Assembly: GCA_964621615.1 (NCBI GenBank)
Contig: CAZUMW010000069.1
Location: 1 to 15,815, forward strand
DNA: 15,815 bases
Direction: 5' to 3'
Origin: CAZUMW01 sp964621615
GTDB lineage: Bacteria > Desulfobacterota > WTBG01 > CAIYCZ01 > CAIRTM01
Part shown: piece after piece, positions 1-8,457 of the stretch
How the letters are laid out: every line of letters starts with the position of its first letter
Numbering within the stretch: the stretch's first letter is position 1
Made by a program: the position numbers and the translations under genes
The notes under the pieces: generated by a model
What the model was told of the DNA's origin: nothing
What the model saw: the letters and a program-made list of their open reading frames with translations, nothing else
Database searches by the model: none

Positions 1-8
1 TTCACCCC

Positions 9-968
9 TCAAACAAAAAAATTTCGAATGCAAAAACCTAACCGGAAGTTACTGACATAAGGAGGAAATTTGTCAGAAGCTTTGGAAACAGAATCGTTAT
101 TATCGCTGCTGATTAGAGTGTTATTATGTGTCAACAAAGCAGCCCCCGCAGCTGTGACAATGAAAAGTAGTACCAAAAAAGGAGTTGCGGGGTTAATGCT
201 TTTGAGGCGGTTGAGACACAATATCATAATAAAATATAAACCAAAAATTATAGCAACACCCCCACTGTACAAAGCAATAAGCAGTTGCTGGCGTGAAAAT
301 GGAACAAATCTTTCACATCTTTGATAGATATGCAATGCACGATCAAGCGCAGCGAGATTAGAGGAAAATGGAAAAAGCACTGCAATGGATACTAATGCAG
401 AAGACAGAACTACATACGGGCTCAAGCTGCTTTTTTTGAGAATGGCAAAAGCAAAGATGCAAATAACTGCGGCCGTAACAAAACACAGGTTATAATCATA
501 CCCGTGATCAATGAAAATTTTCAGCGCGAAAGGTGCTTCTCCGGCTAAGCGATTGAGTTTCATTCCTATATATAATTTAGAGAGAACTCCATAAATAATC
601 GAAAAAATGATTAAAAAAACCAGATGATAAAATGGCTTTCCAGGTTTATAATGAGAACATCGCTTCGCAATTAGGTGCATACATACACCATACAGCAATC
701 CGATAACACTCCAAAAAAGGAGATTAAAGATAAAAACAGAAAAGACATAATCACTTGGTATATATACATTGGGTAGCAGCAGCGGGTACAGCCAGTCGAC
801 AAGCGTTATAACAAGTCCCGTAATGATGCCAAATAAAAGGTATTGTAAAATAGAAGGCATGGGCAATTTTCCCAGACGTTTTCTTCCCTTAAGATAATAA
901 CACAAAACGAATAATATACAATTATTATCAAAGTAATCCTTTATAAGGTTTTCAATTTGTGAATACAT
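9..968 (-). CDS. Polytopic membrane protein resembling the N-terminal membrane domain of sulfatase-like enzymes, without the catalytic domain
   Basis: About seven hydrophobic segments are visible (near residues 41-63, 74-100, 112-130, 157-176, 184-200, 228-252 and 262-280), then a polar tail ending about 40 residues after the last helix. The order of helices, including a segment with APFALKIFIDHG, resembles the membrane region of the two sulfatase-like proteins encoded nearby (compare KFHPVSLIVDGA in the protein at 3159-5036). In those proteins the last helix leads straight into a metal-binding motif of the type ILIVVDCLR. Here the chain ends with GFCIRNFFV and a stop codon instead. No enzyme motif is present, so a function cannot be assigned. 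It may be a truncated sulfatase-like gene or a genuine orphan membrane domain. The start is uncertain: Met1 at 968 has no clear ribosome binding site, while Met37 (position 860) has GGGAAA about 8 nt upstream and begins just before the first strong helix. It is divergent from the next gene. Confidence 0.6.
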   Translation of the reverse strand: MYSQIENLIKDYFDNNCILFVLCYYLKGRKRLGKLPMPSILQYLLFGIITGLVITLVDWLYPLLLPNVYIPSDYVFSVFIFNLLFWSVIGLLYGVCMHLIAKRCSHYKPGKPFYHLVFLIIFSIIYGVLSKLYIGMKLNRLAGEAPFALKIFIDHGYDYNLCFVTAAVICIFAFAILKKSSLSPYVVLSSALVSIAVLFPFSSNLAALDRALHIYQRCERFVPFSRQQLLIALYSGGVAIIFGLYFIMILCLNRLKSINPATPFLVLLFIVTAAGAALLTHNNTLISSDNNDSVSKASDKFPPYVSNFRLGFCIRNFFV

Positions 969-1159
969 AAATTTTTCAAATCTAATCTAAGTTGTGATAT
1001 AAAGCGTGGTATTGAGTGCATGAACAGCTTTATATTCGATTAGATTCAAGCGATGTTGATAAATAAGCAGAAGAGAATTTGGCCTGATATCAGATAAATC
1101 CCGATTAAATTCGGACATCGGTAGAGCCTTAAAATCCTATGAATTTTAGCTGGTGATAA

Positions 1160-3070
1160 ATGAAAATTAAACACTCCATATTAATGTTGTTATCCGCAGG
1201 AATAGTAATCTCTTTTTTGGGCGGATTTGCATCCTGGATAATTACCATCATCAGCAACCGCTATTTACATTGTCATATGTACCGAATCGCCCTGTACCTG
1301 CTCAGTGAGTCTCTGCTCTCCTGGATATTTACCGGTCTCATTATTGCTTCGGCGCTTTCCGGATTTTTGTATGCTACCCTCTTACTCTCAAAAAATGCTA
1401 AAACACAACGATTCACTAAACAAATTAAACTGATATCTGTTTCTTTTTTGTGTATAACCGCGGCAGCATATGGCATATGGTATATACACAGCTTCTGGTG
1501 GCTCATTGCACCGACCCGTTACCACTGGAAACTGTTCCTCGGTGACGGTGCAGTTATTACCGTGTGCATATTTTTTGCTGTGCTGTTTAACAGGATAAAC
1601 TGGGAGGTGCTAAACAGCAGGTTACCGATAAAAGGTGTCTATAGGCTTACAGTCTGCTTTATCACCCTCCTGATTGTTATCAGTACCGCCGCCGTCATAG
1701 ACAAACGATATTTTGTGCCGGAGAGAACCGACATTGTCCTGATATCTATTGACACCCTCCGGGCCGATCACCTCGGGTGTTACGGCTACAGGCGGAAGAC
1801 CTCACCCCATATCGATGCCTTTGCAGAAAAAAATATAGTTTTTACAAGCTGCTATGCTCAAGAGCCCTGGACGCTGCCGTCACACATGTCAATGCTTACG
1901 TCTCTTTACCCGTTCGCGCACGGGATAGGCAACGAAGTCACTAAATCTTTGCCCCGAAGAGTAATCACTCTTGCAGAGCTATTAAAAAATAAGGGATTCG
2001 GCACATACGGATTCGCCTCCGGAGGCTTGTGGATGCATCCGGGATACGGTTTTAAACAGGGCTTTGATTATTATCATTACACCGAGAGCTACTGCGAAGG
2101 TGACCCCTCGCGGAACGCAGAATTTGAAAACCGCTTTCTGAAAAAATATCTCAAAAAACATAAACAGAAAAATAATTTCATTTTTATTCATTATTTCGAT
2201 GTTCATTCGGATTTTGATCGACTCCCTTATGATGCTCCCCCGCCATATAATAATTATTTCTCTAAAGGCTATGAGGGTGATTTTCAGGGCGGTTTTGATG
2301 ACATCGTTGCCTCGAAATACCTTGGCTACATCACCAAAAATCAAATTGAGCTGCCTCAGGAAGATCTCGAATACATAAAGGCACTATATGATAACGGTAT
2401 CGCCTATATGGATCACTGTATCGGGCAGCTGTTCACCATACTCAAAGAGCTGAACCTGTATCAGAACTCCCTGATCATTATCACCTCGGACCACGGGGAG
2501 GCTTTTTATGAACACCAATTTATGGGACACGGTCAGCCTTTATACTATGAAGAACAGGTTCATGTTCCTTTGATTATCAAACTGCCGGAAAACATACAAC
2601 AGTTCACCCGCACAGTTATCTCACCTGTGGAGCTGATTGACATCATGCCGTTTATATTGGACATAATCGACATAAACGCCCCTGAGATCTTACAGGGGTC
2701 AAGCTTTTATAAACTCATCGAAATGAAAGAAGATGTGAAATTCAATCAGCGGGCGGTTTATGGGCTCGGCTCACAGGGAGCAGTTTTTGTTCGGCAGGGA
2801 TGGTGGAAGTTAATTAATGACAGCGGACCCGCCGGTAAGAACCTTAAGCTGTTCAACCTGCAGACAGATCCTCTGGAAAAAAACAATATTGCCAATGCCA
2901 ACGACACGGTAAAAAAGAGGCTCATGGAACTGGCGGCTGAACAGTTTGAACAGTCAAAAAATTTATCGGCAACCTATGGTACACCCTCGGCCGTGATCGG
3001 GCAGGAAAGAATGCATCTAGACACCGGTGACAAGGATAAACTGAAAGCTCTTGGATACCTTAATGATTAA
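1160..3070 (+). CDS. Membrane-anchored sulfatase-like hydrolase/transferase (alkaline phosphatase superfamily) with a Thr nucleophile
   Basis: This 636-residue protein has about five membrane helices in residues 8-180 and a C-terminal sulfatase-fold domain (about 190-636) that should face the periplasm. Visible metal and active-site motifs are DIVLISIDTLRADHLG (Asp198), WTLPSH (Thr238) and ITSDHGE (Asp444, His445), with MGHG (His457) further on. True sulfatases carry Cys or Ser in CxPSR, which is converted to formylglycine. Here that position is Thr and the Arg is His. A Thr nucleophile is known in the phospho-transferring relatives LtaS and EptA, so the protein may move a phospho-group onto an envelope glycan or lipid instead of cleaving sulfate esters; this is inference. 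The ATG start is preceded by GGTGAT at suitable spacing and leads directly into the first helix. It faces its paralog at 3159-5036 tail to tail. Confidence 0.88.
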   Translation: MKIKHSILMLLSAGIVISFLGGFASWIITIISNRYLHCHMYRIALYLLSESLLSWIFTGLIIASALSGFLYATLLLSKNAKTQRFTKQIKLISVSFLCITAAAYGIWYIHSFWWLIAPTRYHWKLFLGDGAVITVCIFFAVLFNRINWEVLNSRLPIKGVYRLTVCFITLLIVISTAAVIDKRYFVPERTDIVLISIDTLRADHLGCYGYRRKTSPHIDAFAEKNIVFTSCYAQEPWTLPSHMSMLTSLYPFAHGIGNEVTKSLPRRVITLAELLKNKGFGTYGFASGGLWMHPGYGFKQGFDYYHYTESYCEGDPSRNAEFENRFLKKYLKKHKQKNNFIFIHYFDVHSDFDRLPYDAPPPYNNYFSKGYEGDFQGGFDDIVASKYLGYITKNQIELPQEDLEYIKALYDNGIAYMDHCIGQLFTILKELNLYQNSLIIITSDHGEAFYEHQFMGHGQPLYYEEQVHVPLIIKLPENIQQFTRTVISPVELIDIMPFILDIIDINAPEILQGSSFYKLIEMKEDVKFNQRAVYGLGSQGAVFVRQGWWKLINDSGPAGKNLKLFNLQTDPLEKNNIANANDTVKKRLMELAAEQFEQSKNLSATYGTPSAVIGQERMHLDTGDKDKLKALGYLND

Positions 3071-3158
3071 ATGCGTCGGGGGAACGGGCTGAGCCTGAAT
3101 ACATGCCGGTTTGTTAAAAGATATCGCAAAGCCCACGAACGTAGGCCGGGCGGTTCCG

Positions 3159-5036
3159 CTACTCAACAATATATCCTATTGTTCCCAGCTTTTCCTTCAG
3201 ATTCTTATCAAGCACAATATTTTTATTGCCCGTATCAGCAGATATGCTCATGAACGATAAAAGCTGTTTTTCTAAAAACTCTCTGGTCTTATTGTCCACA
3301 TCCTGAAGAGGATTGTGCTCAGCCATATCGGTATCCAGCAGGAAATGCTCATACCCTGGGGGGTAATGATACCCGATAAGCGTGTTTTTATCGGCTGAGT
3401 TCTCCGTGTTCATAATCAATTTATGCTTTCCCCGTATAACACAATATTTTTCAGGACCGTACAGCGTACCGGTCGCAAACAGGTTACGAGTATCATCTTT
3501 GGTGTTCTTTTCAGCAATTAAGGGAAAAAGACTTCTACCGTTAATCCTGTGCTTCACGCTGTCGGCACCGACCAGATCCATCAATGTCGGCAACAGATCG
3601 ACGAGGCTGACATTCCGCTCTACAGACAGGGGTTTCACATGCGGGCCTGAGATAATAAGCGGAACGTGAATCAGTTCATTATACAATGTATGGCCGTGTT
3701 CATAGTTGTTATGGTCCCAGAACTCTTCTCCATGATCGGCGGTTATAATCAAGACAGTGTTTTTATCCAGACCGTTTTGTTGCAGCGATTTTTTTATTTT
3801 TTCAATGTTACTGTCGATATACCGGATTTCTGCATCATAAAGAGACTGCAGATGCTGCTTGTCCAATTCTCTCATCCTATTCTCATCGGTCATCATCCTG
3901 ATAAAATAGTGATACCCGAAAGGGGACACCGGATTATGCGGACACTTAATATCAAAAAGATCGATTTTTTCTTCAATAAAATCATACGTAAAAGCATTAT
4001 CTCTGTAGGGCTGGTGGGCATCCATGTAGTGAATGTAGGCAAAGAAAGGCTTATCACGCACTATCGGCATGTGATCAAGAAAGGCACCGGTAAGCGAGCC
4101 CGCGTTAAGATACGATGGATCGGATACGTAGAAGTCAAAGCCCTGATCAAAATTGAAATCGGAACCGATGTGTAAATTATAGCCGTTAAAAAAACAAGTA
4201 AAATAGCCGGCGTTTTTCAGAATCTCGGCAATCGTCAACATGCCCTCCGGCAATGCATCTGTAAAGGTCAGCATGCCGTGCTCATTAGGATAGCGGGAGG
4301 TAAACAGCGATGCCACTGAAGCCTTTGTCCACGGTGCGGTACTGAATGCGTTACTGAAAAAAAGTCCCTTTTCTGCAACGGCATCCAGGAAGGGCGTGGT
4401 GTTTTTCACATATCCGGTGTAGCCAAGGTTGTTATACCTGAGGCAATCTACAACAATCAGTATAATATTAGGGGGAGAGCCGGACGGTAACCTGCTCCAG
4501 CTAAACGCAACACCGTTTATTACAACCCCTATCAGCACCATAACAGCAGCACTTTTGAACAGCACTGCACTGTTTGTCAGCTTTCCATATATCGTTTTAA
4601 CGTATCCGGCTGACACCCAGCCGGCAAACACAACAATTAACAAAAGAGCACCGTCCACAATTAAACTTACTGGATGAAATTTACCCGGCAGAAGATAATG
4701 ATTTATCACCCAGGCAAAAACACAGAAAGCAAGTATATAGCCTGTAGCGCAAATAGTAACCTTTTCAGCCTTTTGTATACTTTCACCGCGGCCGAATATG
4801 GCTGTTACGGCCCGCACAATTAAACGCACTCCGAAAAAAAACACCGCAAGCCCTGCACATACCAAGAGCGCCGTTAAAACAGAGCGATTAAGATTGTTCC
4901 CGATTTCCAGCAACGTAAGTCTGAACAGCTGATAGTGTATGTAACGCTGCTCAACAACCGAAAACACGGACAGAGCCATTCCTGCTGCAAAACCGGATAA
5001 AATACCTGCTGAGAAAAAAAACTTTATTTGTTTCAT
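3159..5036 (-). CDS. Second membrane-anchored sulfatase-like enzyme with a Thr nucleophile, paralog of the 1160-3070 gene
   Basis: This 625-residue protein has about five N-terminal helices (residues 8-175) and a sulfatase-fold domain from about residue 188. Motifs seen are NIILIVVDCLR (Asp197), APWTKASVASLFTSRYP (Thr237 at the nucleophile position), IHYMDAHQPY, ITADHGEEFWDH (Asp434, His435) and YEHGHTLY (His447). The CxPSR signature is absent and the Pro is also lost (TKAS), so formylglycine chemistry is very unlikely. The N-terminal parts of the two sulfatase-like proteins align (RYLHCHMYRIALYLL against RYIHYQLFRLTLLEI), which shows common descent of the whole two-domain architecture. The likely role is phosphoryl or phospho-alcohol transfer or hydrolysis on a surface glycan or lipid; the substrate is unknown. 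It lies 108 nt downstream of the AftB-like gene on the same strand and may be co-transcribed with it. GGA sits about 7 nt before the ATG. Confidence 0.88.
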   Translation of the reverse strand: MKQIKFFFSAGILSGFAAGMALSVFSVVEQRYIHYQLFRLTLLEIGNNLNRSVLTALLVCAGLAVFFFGVRLIVRAVTAIFGRGESIQKAEKVTICATGYILAFCVFAWVINHYLLPGKFHPVSLIVDGALLLIVVFAGWVSAGYVKTIYGKLTNSAVLFKSAAVMVLIGVVINGVAFSWSRLPSGSPPNIILIVVDCLRYNNLGYTGYVKNTTPFLDAVAEKGLFFSNAFSTAPWTKASVASLFTSRYPNEHGMLTFTDALPEGMLTIAEILKNAGYFTCFFNGYNLHIGSDFNFDQGFDFYVSDPSYLNAGSLTGAFLDHMPIVRDKPFFAYIHYMDAHQPYRDNAFTYDFIEEKIDLFDIKCPHNPVSPFGYHYFIRMMTDENRMRELDKQHLQSLYDAEIRYIDSNIEKIKKSLQQNGLDKNTVLIITADHGEEFWDHNNYEHGHTLYNELIHVPLIISGPHVKPLSVERNVSLVDLLPTLMDLVGADSVKHRINGRSLFPLIAEKNTKDDTRNLFATGTLYGPEKYCVIRGKHKLIMNTENSADKNTLIGYHYPPGYEHFLLDTDMAEHNPLQDVDNKTREFLEKQLLSFMSISADTGNKNIVLDKNLKEKLGTIGYIVE

Positions 5037-5135
5037 AGGTATTCCGTTTTACACAAATGTTATAAAGCAGTTTAGGTAAGCAGGCGTTGCCTTTTCTGTG
5101 TTAAATATGTTTCAGCAGAACAATTCCAGAACTCA

Positions 5136-5165
5136 CTATAAAATTTAAAAGGCATGTAATGCCTT
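5136..5165 (-). terminator. Weak hairpin with U-rich tail at the end of the AftB-like gene
   Basis: On the minus strand AAGGCAT-TAC-ATGCCTT forms a 7-bp stem with a 3-nt loop (5149-5165), followed by an AT-rich stretch with T runs (TTTAAATTTTATA). It overlaps the last codons and the TAA stop of the gene. The stem is short and the tail is not pure U, so it may only attenuate transcription into the sulfatase-like gene downstream. Confidence 0.3.
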
Positions 5166-6854
5166 AATTAGCGGGTGGTCACCATAGATATCGGAAACAT
5201 CATCAGCAAAAATAAGGCGGGGATATTTGTCAATATCAATCAATTTTTTTCTTTCAATGTCGTTTCTTTCAAAAAACAGCACATGATTAAGGCTGAAAGC
5301 AAGTCGATAACGATTTTTAAATCGTGGATCATCCGCCAGCCCATTTATCACGCGATTACGTATAGGTACTAAGCATAAAATAACATCGGGGTCTTTGGTA
5401 AAAAGATAATCCAGAATACCCTCATCGGTAAAATAAAAATCTGTTCCAGGAAAAACTTTGCTTATTATATAGCGTGAAATACTTTCATACGAGCTTAAAA
5501 TAAAGCTTCCACGTGCGGAATGATAAAAAACATACCTTCCAATATGTTTATCCGTAAGCCCGTAGCTGTCAATAAAACCATAGGCGAGTCCCGCCTGATA
5601 CGGGACACGGCCCATCTGATCAAAAACAAACCGAGTCCCCTCTTTATAGTGTTGTGCGATAAAACAGCCGACCTGTATCTGCCGATCGGACCTGAATTTT
5701 TTATCATAGCGCGGATCGTTAAGCCGTATAAATAAATTATTCACAAACTTTTTAGGGTTTTTAATAAATTGCCGCATATTTCCGATAACAACGTTCGGTT
5801 CAGGAACGATAAGCCAGTTGGAAGGTGGCAAAAGCAATGCAACCGCTCCATAAACCGCTATAAGCGTTGAAAGTATATATTTTTTTTTCAGCATAATCGG
5901 GTTAACCGCTTGTATAAGGCCTGAAACTACATATATAAATATAAGCGGAATAACTGGGACAAAATGCCGGTAAAATGGAAAAAAATCAGCACCGGCAACT
6001 ATTATCCAGGCGACATGAACACCTATAAAACATAATAATACAGTGCGGTTAACCTGGTAGTTCCATTTTTTAAAAACAAAAAAAAGGACCGGTATTATGA
6101 AAAAATACATATAAAAGTCCCGAAAAAACATATGGGTATATAGTATTCCCATACGCAGCGTGTCAGGATGAACCTTAAAATAAAATGAGCTCGGCAAAAA
6201 ATCATGGAAATAAAACAGCCGGCACAGGAAAAGACCGGAAAGCAAAATAAAGCATATGCATATCGATATCATTTTTTTTGAGCGCTCCACAGGTGCAAAG
6301 TACACAGCCGGTGCTACCGCCAGAATCATGAACATGCCCTCTGGTCGCGTAACAGCCAGCAGAAAATACACAAACGGCCACAACATAAATTTGCTTTTCT
6401 CAAGGCAAACAAGGACAAGCAAAAGAAAAACCACCGTGAACAGAGACGTTTCCATCCCCATCTGGTTTCTCATGAAAAAGGGGATATTAACGGCGGTCAA
6501 CAGACATGGAACGTAAGACCAGAGATCCGGCTGCATGAAATGACGGGTAATACGAAAAACAAGCCAAAGAGAAAATATGCCGATAACAATGCCGGCAATT
6601 TTGGAAAGTATAAGAATATTGAAGCCGGACACTTTTAAAAACGCGAGCAGAAAAAGCCAGGAAAACGAGCTGCATGCTTCGACCTGATCGCCGCCTTTGT
6701 TGAACACATAACCGTTCCCCGCTGCAATGTTCTCAGCGCAGCGAAAAAAAATATAGGCATCTTCCTCGATAATTGTATAATTGAAAAAGGAAAGAAAAAT
6801 ATAGGCTGATACAATAAGGAAAAGATTAAGCCTGGATTTTGACGAAACAGTCAT
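5145..6854 (-). CDS. AftB-like GT-C glycosyltransferase (polytopic membrane protein)
   Basis: This 569-residue protein has about ten hydrophobic helices in the first two thirds and a soluble C-terminal part of about 200 residues. The first external loop holds IIEEDAYIFFRCAENIAAG followed by NGYVFNKGGDQVEACSSFSW. This matches the pattern of AftB-type (GT89) enzymes and their many bacterial relatives, in which an acidic pair in loop 1 binds the polyprenyl-phospho-sugar donor (here Glu30/Glu31/Asp32). In mycobacteria AftB adds terminal arabinofuranose from decaprenyl-phospho-arabinose. The donor here is unknown, and nothing in the window indicates arabinan synthesis. It is preceded by a divergent promoter region shared with the MBOAT gene. 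The coding strand contains an A9 run (5880-5888) and an A8 run (6262-6269), where slippage is conceivable. A small hairpin overlaps the stop codon. Confidence 0.85.
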   Translation of the reverse strand: MTVSSKSRLNLFLIVSAYIFLSFFNYTIIEEDAYIFFRCAENIAAGNGYVFNKGGDQVEACSSFSWLFLLAFLKVSGFNILILSKIAGIVIGIFSLWLVFRITRHFMQPDLWSYVPCLLTAVNIPFFMRNQMGMETSLFTVVFLLLVLVCLEKSKFMLWPFVYFLLAVTRPEGMFMILAVAPAVYFAPVERSKKMISICICFILLSGLFLCRLFYFHDFLPSSFYFKVHPDTLRMGILYTHMFFRDFYMYFFIIPVLFFVFKKWNYQVNRTVLLCFIGVHVAWIIVAGADFFPFYRHFVPVIPLIFIYVVSGLIQAVNPIMLKKKYILSTLIAVYGAVALLLPPSNWLIVPEPNVVIGNMRQFIKNPKKFVNNLFIRLNDPRYDKKFRSDRQIQVGCFIAQHYKEGTRFVFDQMGRVPYQAGLAYGFIDSYGLTDKHIGRYVFYHSARGSFILSSYESISRYIISKVFPGTDFYFTDEGILDYLFTKDPDVILCLVPIRNRVINGLADDPRFKNRYRLAFSLNHVLFFERNDIERKKLIDIDKYPRLIFADDVSDIYGDHPLIKALHAF

Positions 6855-6899
6855 AGTTTAATCGTCACTCTATTTTTTTAGTCGGTTCAGCGAATTCTG

Positions 6900-6908
6900 A
6901 TTATATCA
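6900..6908 (-). promoter_or_regulatory. Extended -10 promoter for the AftB-like gene
   Basis: The minus strand reads TGATATAAT, a perfect TATAAT with the TGn extension (-10 hexamer at 6905-6900). There is only a weak -35 (GTGAAA about 18 nt upstream). Transcription would start near 6893, about 40 nt before the ATG at 6854. This is a sequence match only. Confidence 0.5.
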
Positions 6909-6953
6909 TCTATGATTATCTTTTTTCACTATAAAATGGATACCAAGAACATA

Positions 6954-6981
6954 TTGAAAAATACCGTCACTTAATTGTAAT
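6954..6981 (+). promoter_or_regulatory. Sigma70-type promoter for the MBOAT-SGNH pair
   Basis: TTGAAA (6954-6959) and TGTAAT (6976-6981) are each one base from consensus, with a 16-nt spacer. The predicted start is near 6988, about 57 nt before the MBOAT ATG. It overlaps the candidate minus-strand promoter at 6992-7019 in its start region, so the two could interfere. Confidence 0.45.
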
Positions 6982-6991
6982 GTATGTTTGA

Positions 6992-7019
6992 AATATATAG
7001 GGATGCCCCACGCTGTCAA
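6992..7019 (-). promoter_or_regulatory. Sigma70-type promoter, second candidate for the AftB-like gene
   Basis: The minus strand has a perfect TTGACA (7019-7014), a 16-nt spacer and TATATT (6997-6992). It would give a leader of about 130 nt for the AftB-like gene. It lies upstream of the extended -10 site at 6900-6908, so the gene may have two start sites. Confidence 0.45.
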
Positions 7020-7044
7020 ATCATAATTATTTACCTGATACTCT

Positions 7045-8457
7045 ATGCTTTTTAATAGCCTCGATTTTTTAATTTTTCTACCGTCTGTATTAGCTCTCTA
7101 TTATTGTCTGAACAGAACTGCTCAAAATATATTAATAATTGCCGCCAGTTATTTTTTCTACGGCTATTGGGACTGGCGCTTTTGCGGGCTATTGCTTTTT
7201 ATTACACTTTTAAACTATTTTTGTTCATTGGGGATTTCCTGCACATCGCATAAGCGTTTTTATCTTACGTTCAGCATCGCCGGCAACCTCGGCGTGCTTG
7301 GGTTCTTCAAATATTATAATTTTTTCCTTTCATCCTTCATTGACGTCGCAAAAGCACTGGGCATTACTCCCAACATTCCGCTTCTCAGGGTAGTGCTTCC
7401 TCTCGGTATTTCTTTTTTCACGTTCCAGGCCATGTCCTACACCATAGATGTGTACAGAAATAAAATGCAGGCGTACAAAGATATCATCTCTGTAGCCGCA
7501 TATATATCGTTTTTTCCTCAGCTGGTGGCAGGCCCTATTGAGCGGGCACAGCGTCTTCTGCCGCAATTCAGGGCGCCACGGCTTGTCAGCTTTGATATGA
7601 TAGGATCCGGACTTTTTCTTGTTTTGATGGGGTTTTTTAAAAAAATTGCAATAGCCGATGCTGTCGGGCATATAGTAAGCGACATATTTGCCCGGAGCGC
7701 TGCCGCTTCATGGCCTGAGCTTATATGCGGTTTATGGTTTTTTGCAATACAAATCTACTGTGATTTTTCAGGGTATAGCGATATTGCCAGAGGTACTGCA
7801 CGCCTGTTCGGATTCGACCTCATGGAAAATTTCAATCAGCCGTATTTTTCTCTGAATGTTTCTGATTTCTGGAAACGATGGCATATATCGCTGTCTACAT
7901 GGCTGCGGGATTATTTATATATCCCACTGGGGGGCAACAGAAAAGGAACATTTAACACATATAGAAATTTAATGATCACAATGATCCTCGGGGGACTATG
8001 GCATGGAGCTAACTGGACCTTTATCGTATGGGGCACGCTCCATGGCCTTTATCTTGTTGTCAACCGATGGTTTTCGGACATAAAAAAACAGCTTTCCTTT
8101 ATAAAGCATATACCATCACATGTTAAAATTTCCCTGTCTGCGGCAGTGACGCTCAACCTGGTCATTTTGACCTGGGTTTTTTTTCGGGCACAAAACATAC
8201 ACGAGGCATTCACATATCTTCACGGCATAGGAACGTTTCGAGGCAGTTTCTCAGGCCATGGATTTTTAATTTCAAAACTTCTCTTTTTCATAGTCCTTAT
8301 AATGTTTCTGGACATTCCCCAGTATTGCCGGAAGGAACACGAGGCAATACTTCACTGGCATTGGACTGCCCGGGGATGTATATATGCACTGATGATAATT
8401 TTAATGATACTTCTGGCCCCAGGTGATGAAACCCCGTTTATCTATTTTCAGTTTTAG
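7045..8457 (+). CDS. MBOAT-family O-acyltransferase (AlgI-like)
   Basis: This 470-residue polytopic protein has the standard length and order of AlgI-type acyltransferases. The N-terminus MLFNSLDFLIFLPSVLALYY is typical of the family and fixes the start. Further family blocks are LPLGISFFTFQAMSYTIDVY (about 119-138), FFPQLVAGPIERA (156-168), FSGYSDIARG (241-250), DFWKRWHISLSTWLRDYLY (274-292) and GGLWHGANWTFIVWGTLHG (316-334). His320 in GGLWHGANW is the usual catalytic His, and His280 is the second conserved one. Family members move an acyl group, usually acetyl, across the membrane to a periplasmic or surface polysaccharide, working with an SGNH-fold partner. Such a partner is encoded immediately downstream with overlap. 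No convincing ribosome binding site precedes the ATG. The glycan target is unknown, and alginate genes are absent from the window. Confidence 0.93.
   Translation: MLFNSLDFLIFLPSVLALYYCLNRTAQNILIIAASYFFYGYWDWRFCGLLLFITLLNYFCSLGISCTSHKRFYLTFSIAGNLGVLGFFKYYNFFLSSFIDVAKALGITPNIPLLRVVLPLGISFFTFQAMSYTIDVYRNKMQAYKDIISVAAYISFFPQLVAGPIERAQRLLPQFRAPRLVSFDMIGSGLFLVLMGFFKKIAIADAVGHIVSDIFARSAAASWPELICGLWFFAIQIYCDFSGYSDIARGTARLFGFDLMENFNQPYFSLNVSDFWKRWHISLSTWLRDYLYIPLGGNRKGTFNTYRNLMITMILGGLWHGANWTFIVWGTLHGLYLVVNRWFSDIKKQLSFIKHIPSHVKISLSAAVTLNLVILTWVFFRAQNIHEAFTYLHGIGTFRGSFSGHGFLISKLLFFIVLIMFLDIPQYCRKEHEAILHWHWTARGCIYALMIILMILLAPGDETPFIYFQF

Noticed and set aside
979..1046. Nine-base inverted repeat AATCTAATC (979-987) and GATTAGATT (1038-1046) in the divergent region before the first sulfatase-like gene
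   Set aside because: The arms are AT-rich and 50 nt apart and lie in an AT-rich gap, so chance is likely. There are no matching copies elsewhere to suggest an operator.
3071..3158. Search for a bidirectional terminator between the convergent sulfatase-like genes
   Set aside because: Only 3-4 bp G:C pairings without U tracts were found; nothing that would count as an intrinsic terminator.
3666..4175. Plus-strand ORF of 169 codons opposite the second sulfatase-like gene
   Set aside because: It lies fully inside the sulfatase-fold domain on the other strand and has no family features.
5880..5888. A9 run on the coding strand of the AftB-like gene as a third phase-variation tract
   Set aside because: A runs of 8 or 9 occur several times in this AT-rich half, often in Lys codons, so it is not distinctive; noted only as a possible slippage site.
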